Origin: IDS-8 sp035304285
GTDB lineage: Bacteria > Pseudomonadota > Gammaproteobacteria > Steroidobacterales > Woeseiaceae
Length of the DNA: 24,504 nt
Assembly (NCBI GenBank): GCA_035304285.1
Contig: DATGQI010000220.1
Location: 1-24,504, forward strand
Reading direction: 5' to 3'
In this document: piece by piece, positions 22,784 through 24,504 of the stretch
How positions within the stretch are numbered: position 1 is the first letter of the stretch
Layout: each line of letters opens with the position of its first letter
The notes under the pieces: model-generated
What the model saw: only the letters and a program-made list of their open reading frames with translations
Told to the model about the DNA's origin: nothing
Databases searched by the model: none
Made by a program: the position numbers and the translations under genes

Positions 22784-24214
22784 ATGCCTTTAGCGATTGT
22801 GTTGATCCTGTTGGTGGTGGGATCCATCGTGTTTCACTTCGTGAGCCCCTGGACGTTCACCCCGCTCGCCTCCAACTGGAGCCAGATCGACGACACCATC
22901 GGCATCACCTTCTGGGTAACCGGCTTCGTCTTCGTCGCCGTCAACCTGTTCATGGCGTACGCCATCATCCGTTACCGGCACAAGAAGGACCAGCGCGCCA
23001 ACTACGAGCCGGAAAACAAGCGGCTCGAAGGCTGGCTGACGCTGTTCACGACGATCGGCGTGGCCGCCATGCTGGCACCCGGCCTGTTCGTCTGGGCAAG
23101 CTTCGTCGAGGTGCCCGAAGACGCGATCGAAGTCGAGGCGGTCGGCCAGCAGTGGCACTGGAGCTACCGGCTGCCGGGTGAGGACGGCGAATTCGGCAAG
23201 AGCGACCTCAAGCTGGTCACCGACGACAACCCGTTCGGCATGGACGCCGAAGATCCTGCCGGGCAGGACGATATACTGATTTCCGACCCGCAACTGCACC
23301 TTCCTGTGGACCGCCCGGTCAAGCTGTGGCTCCGCTCAAAGGACGTGCTGCACAATTTCACCGTCGCACAGTTCCGGGTCAAGATGGACCTGGTGCCGGG
23401 CATGGTCACTTACATGTGGCTCACTCCCACCCGCACGGGACGTTACGAGGTTCTTTGCGAAGAGCTTTGCGGCATTGCACACCACACCATGCGCGGCGCG
23501 GTCATGGTCGAGGAGCAGCAGGCTTTCGACGAATGGGCCAGCGCGCACCCGACCTTTGCCGAGCTGCAGCAGCCCACGCAGGCAGTGGCGGCGGCGGGGG
23601 CCGCGCAGTATGTCGTCTGCGCGGCCTGTCATGGCCAGCAGGGTGAAGGTATGCAGGCTCTCAATGCACCGAAGCTCGCCGGCCAGGATCCGTGGTACCT
23701 GAAGCGCCAGTTACAAAATTTCAAGAACGGCCTGCGCGGCACCCATGAAGAAGACGTCTTCGGCAAGCAAATGGCGCCGATGGCCAATACGCTTGCTACG
23801 GACGAGGCTATTGACAACATGGTGGCGCACATCCAGACCTTTCCTGATGCGCCTCCGACGCCCACGGTGGAGGGTAACGTCGCGGCGGGAGCCCAGCGCT
23901 TCACCGTCTGCGCCTATTGCCATGGGTCGAATGGCGAGGGTATCCAGGCAATGAACGCACCGCGCCTCGCGGGCATCTCCGACTGGTACCTCGAGCACCA
24001 GATCAGGAACTTCAAGCGCGGCATCCGCGGCGAGCACCCGGAAGATTATTACGGGAAGCAGATGGGCTTCATGGGCAGGATTTTCCAGACGGACCAGTCA
24101 ATCAATGACGTCGTCGCCTACATCAATACCCTGGATGCGCCGTCCGAAAGCGTAGCCGCTTCCGCGTCCGTACAGAATGACCAGTCGATGAGCCAGCCCA
24201 GCAGCCAGTATTAA
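22784..24214 (+). CDS. coxB: Cytochrome c oxidase subunit II with two fused cytochrome c domains
   Basis: The 476-residue product carries the CuA site H190, C225-x-E227-x-C229-x3-H233-x2-M236 (in CEELCGIAHHTM), and the aromatic electron-entry segment GQQWHWSY (~121-128). After a short linker come two cytochrome c domains, CAACH (heme at 279-283) and CAYCH (376-380), each with GEG-Q-NAP-LAG and a W-Y-L-Q-NFK-G-RG segment, so they look like a tandem duplication related to c4/c5-type cytochromes. There are three hydrophobic segments (2-20, 41-62, 85-107) before the CuA domain, one more than the usual two of subunit II. It passes electrons from cytochrome c to subunit I in the inner membrane. ctaD follows after 24 bases. 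Confidence 0.96.
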   Translation: MPLAIVLILLVVGSIVFHFVSPWTFTPLASNWSQIDDTIGITFWVTGFVFVAVNLFMAYAIIRYRHKKDQRANYEPENKRLEGWLTLFTTIGVAAMLAPGLFVWASFVEVPEDAIEVEAVGQQWHWSYRLPGEDGEFGKSDLKLVTDDNPFGMDAEDPAGQDDILISDPQLHLPVDRPVKLWLRSKDVLHNFTVAQFRVKMDLVPGMVTYMWLTPTRTGRYEVLCEELCGIAHHTMRGAVMVEEQQAFDEWASAHPTFAELQQPTQAVAAAGAAQYVVCAACHGQQGEGMQALNAPKLAGQDPWYLKRQLQNFKNGLRGTHEEDVFGKQMAPMANTLATDEAIDNMVAHIQTFPDAPPTPTVEGNVAAGAQRFTVCAYCHGSNGEGIQAMNAPRLAGISDWYLEHQIRNFKRGIRGEHPEDYYGKQMGFMGRIFQTDQSINDVVAYINTLDAPSESVAASASVQNDQSMSQPSSQY

Positions 24215-24238
24215 AGCATTAGTTCCGAGGGACGCCTG

Positions 24239-24504
24239 ATGGCATACGTAGCAATCGCCGATCGTGATCACGAGATAGAGCACCACGATCCGCAGACCTT
24301 CATAACCAAGTACGTATGGAGCCAGGACCACAAGGTCATCGCAATCCAGTACGCAGCCACTGCAATCTTCGTCGGAGTCATAGCGCTCTGCCTGTCGGTG
24401 ATGATGCGGCTGCAGCTCGGTTTCCCCGACAACTTCTCCTTCATCACCCCTGAGAGCTATTACCAGTTCGTCACCATGCACGGCATGATCATGGTGATCT
24501 ACCT
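24239..24504 (+). CDS. ctaD: Cytochrome c oxidase subunit I (3'-truncated by window)
   Basis: Only the first ~88 codons are present. After a polar N-terminus (MAYVAIADRDHEIEHHDPQTFI) comes KYVWSQDHKVIAIQYAATAIFVGVIALCLSVMMRLQLG, the first helix region of heme-copper oxidase subunit I. FVTMHGMIMVIY holds the conserved histidine of TM2 that ligates low-spin heme a. The catalytic CuB residues lie beyond the window. GAGGGA lies about seven bases before ATG 24239. Placement straight after coxB is the standard order of the locus. Confidence 0.93.
   Translation, partial: MAYVAIADRDHEIEHHDPQTFITKYVWSQDHKVIAIQYAATAIFVGVIALCLSVMMRLQLGFPDNFSFITPESYYQFVTMHGMIMVIY

Noticed and set aside
22624..23181. 185-residue + strand open frame overlapping coxB
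   Set aside because: It runs out of frame through the CuA gene, and its coxB-overlapping part has a low-complexity Arg/His-rich composition.

Overview
The window is GC-rich, densely coded bacterial chromosome. It carries phosphatidylserine synthase, a Tat-exported spermidine dehydrogenase-like flavoprotein, an aa3-type cytochrome c oxidase locus whose subunit II has two fused cytochrome c domains, an ECF sigma operon and a palindromic 'GGGGACAGATTTATTTT' intergenic element. Together these suggest an aerobic, Gram-negative gammaproteobacterium, perhaps of the Woeseia/Steroidobacter/Xanthomonadales-like groups. That placement is an inference from gene content and style, not from a marker gene.

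Layout. (1) 1-1296 (+) is the 3' part of a BepA-like M48 metalloprotease with TPRs. (2) 1310-10577 is a minus-strand block. Read in transcription order it holds a very large DUF4062-like/nSTAND ATPase/TM/TPR protein, a secreted C-type lectin-domain protein, a SLOG-like plus multi-TM (SLATT-like) protein, and a secreted M3 oligoendopeptidase. (3) 10784-16280 (+) holds a membrane-anchored PDZ protein, then pssA, a class III aminotransferase fold enzyme very like ethanolamine-phosphate phospho-lyase whose GTG overlaps the pssA stop, and a lipoprotein metzincin of the DUF5117 type. (4) 16491-20272 (+) holds a spermidine dehydrogenase-like enzyme, an NhaC-type antiporter and a secreted DUF861-type cupin. 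(5) 20280-20359 is a 22-bp perfect-arm palindrome. (6) 20449-22338 (+) is a three-gene overlapping operon: exported protein, ECF sigma factor and single-TM partner, with a possible ECF promoter upstream. (7) 22339-22783 is the only gene-free stretch longer than 300 bases. It holds several repeats and a decayed tRNA-Ser-like fragment. (8) 22784-24504 (+) is coxB followed by the start of ctaD, cut by the window end.

The most unusual part is the minus-strand block. A STAND-type signalling ATPase with a DUF4062-like N-terminus and a SLOG/2TM protein of the kind linked to nucleotide-sensing conflict systems lie on the same strand, separated by a Ca2+-type lectin gene. They could form a surveillance or defence module (inference), but the spacing between genes is not tight and co-transcription is unproven. 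A second notable link is the translational overlap of pssA with a phosphoethanolamine phospho-lyase-like gene, which would place head-group synthesis and breakdown in one transcript.
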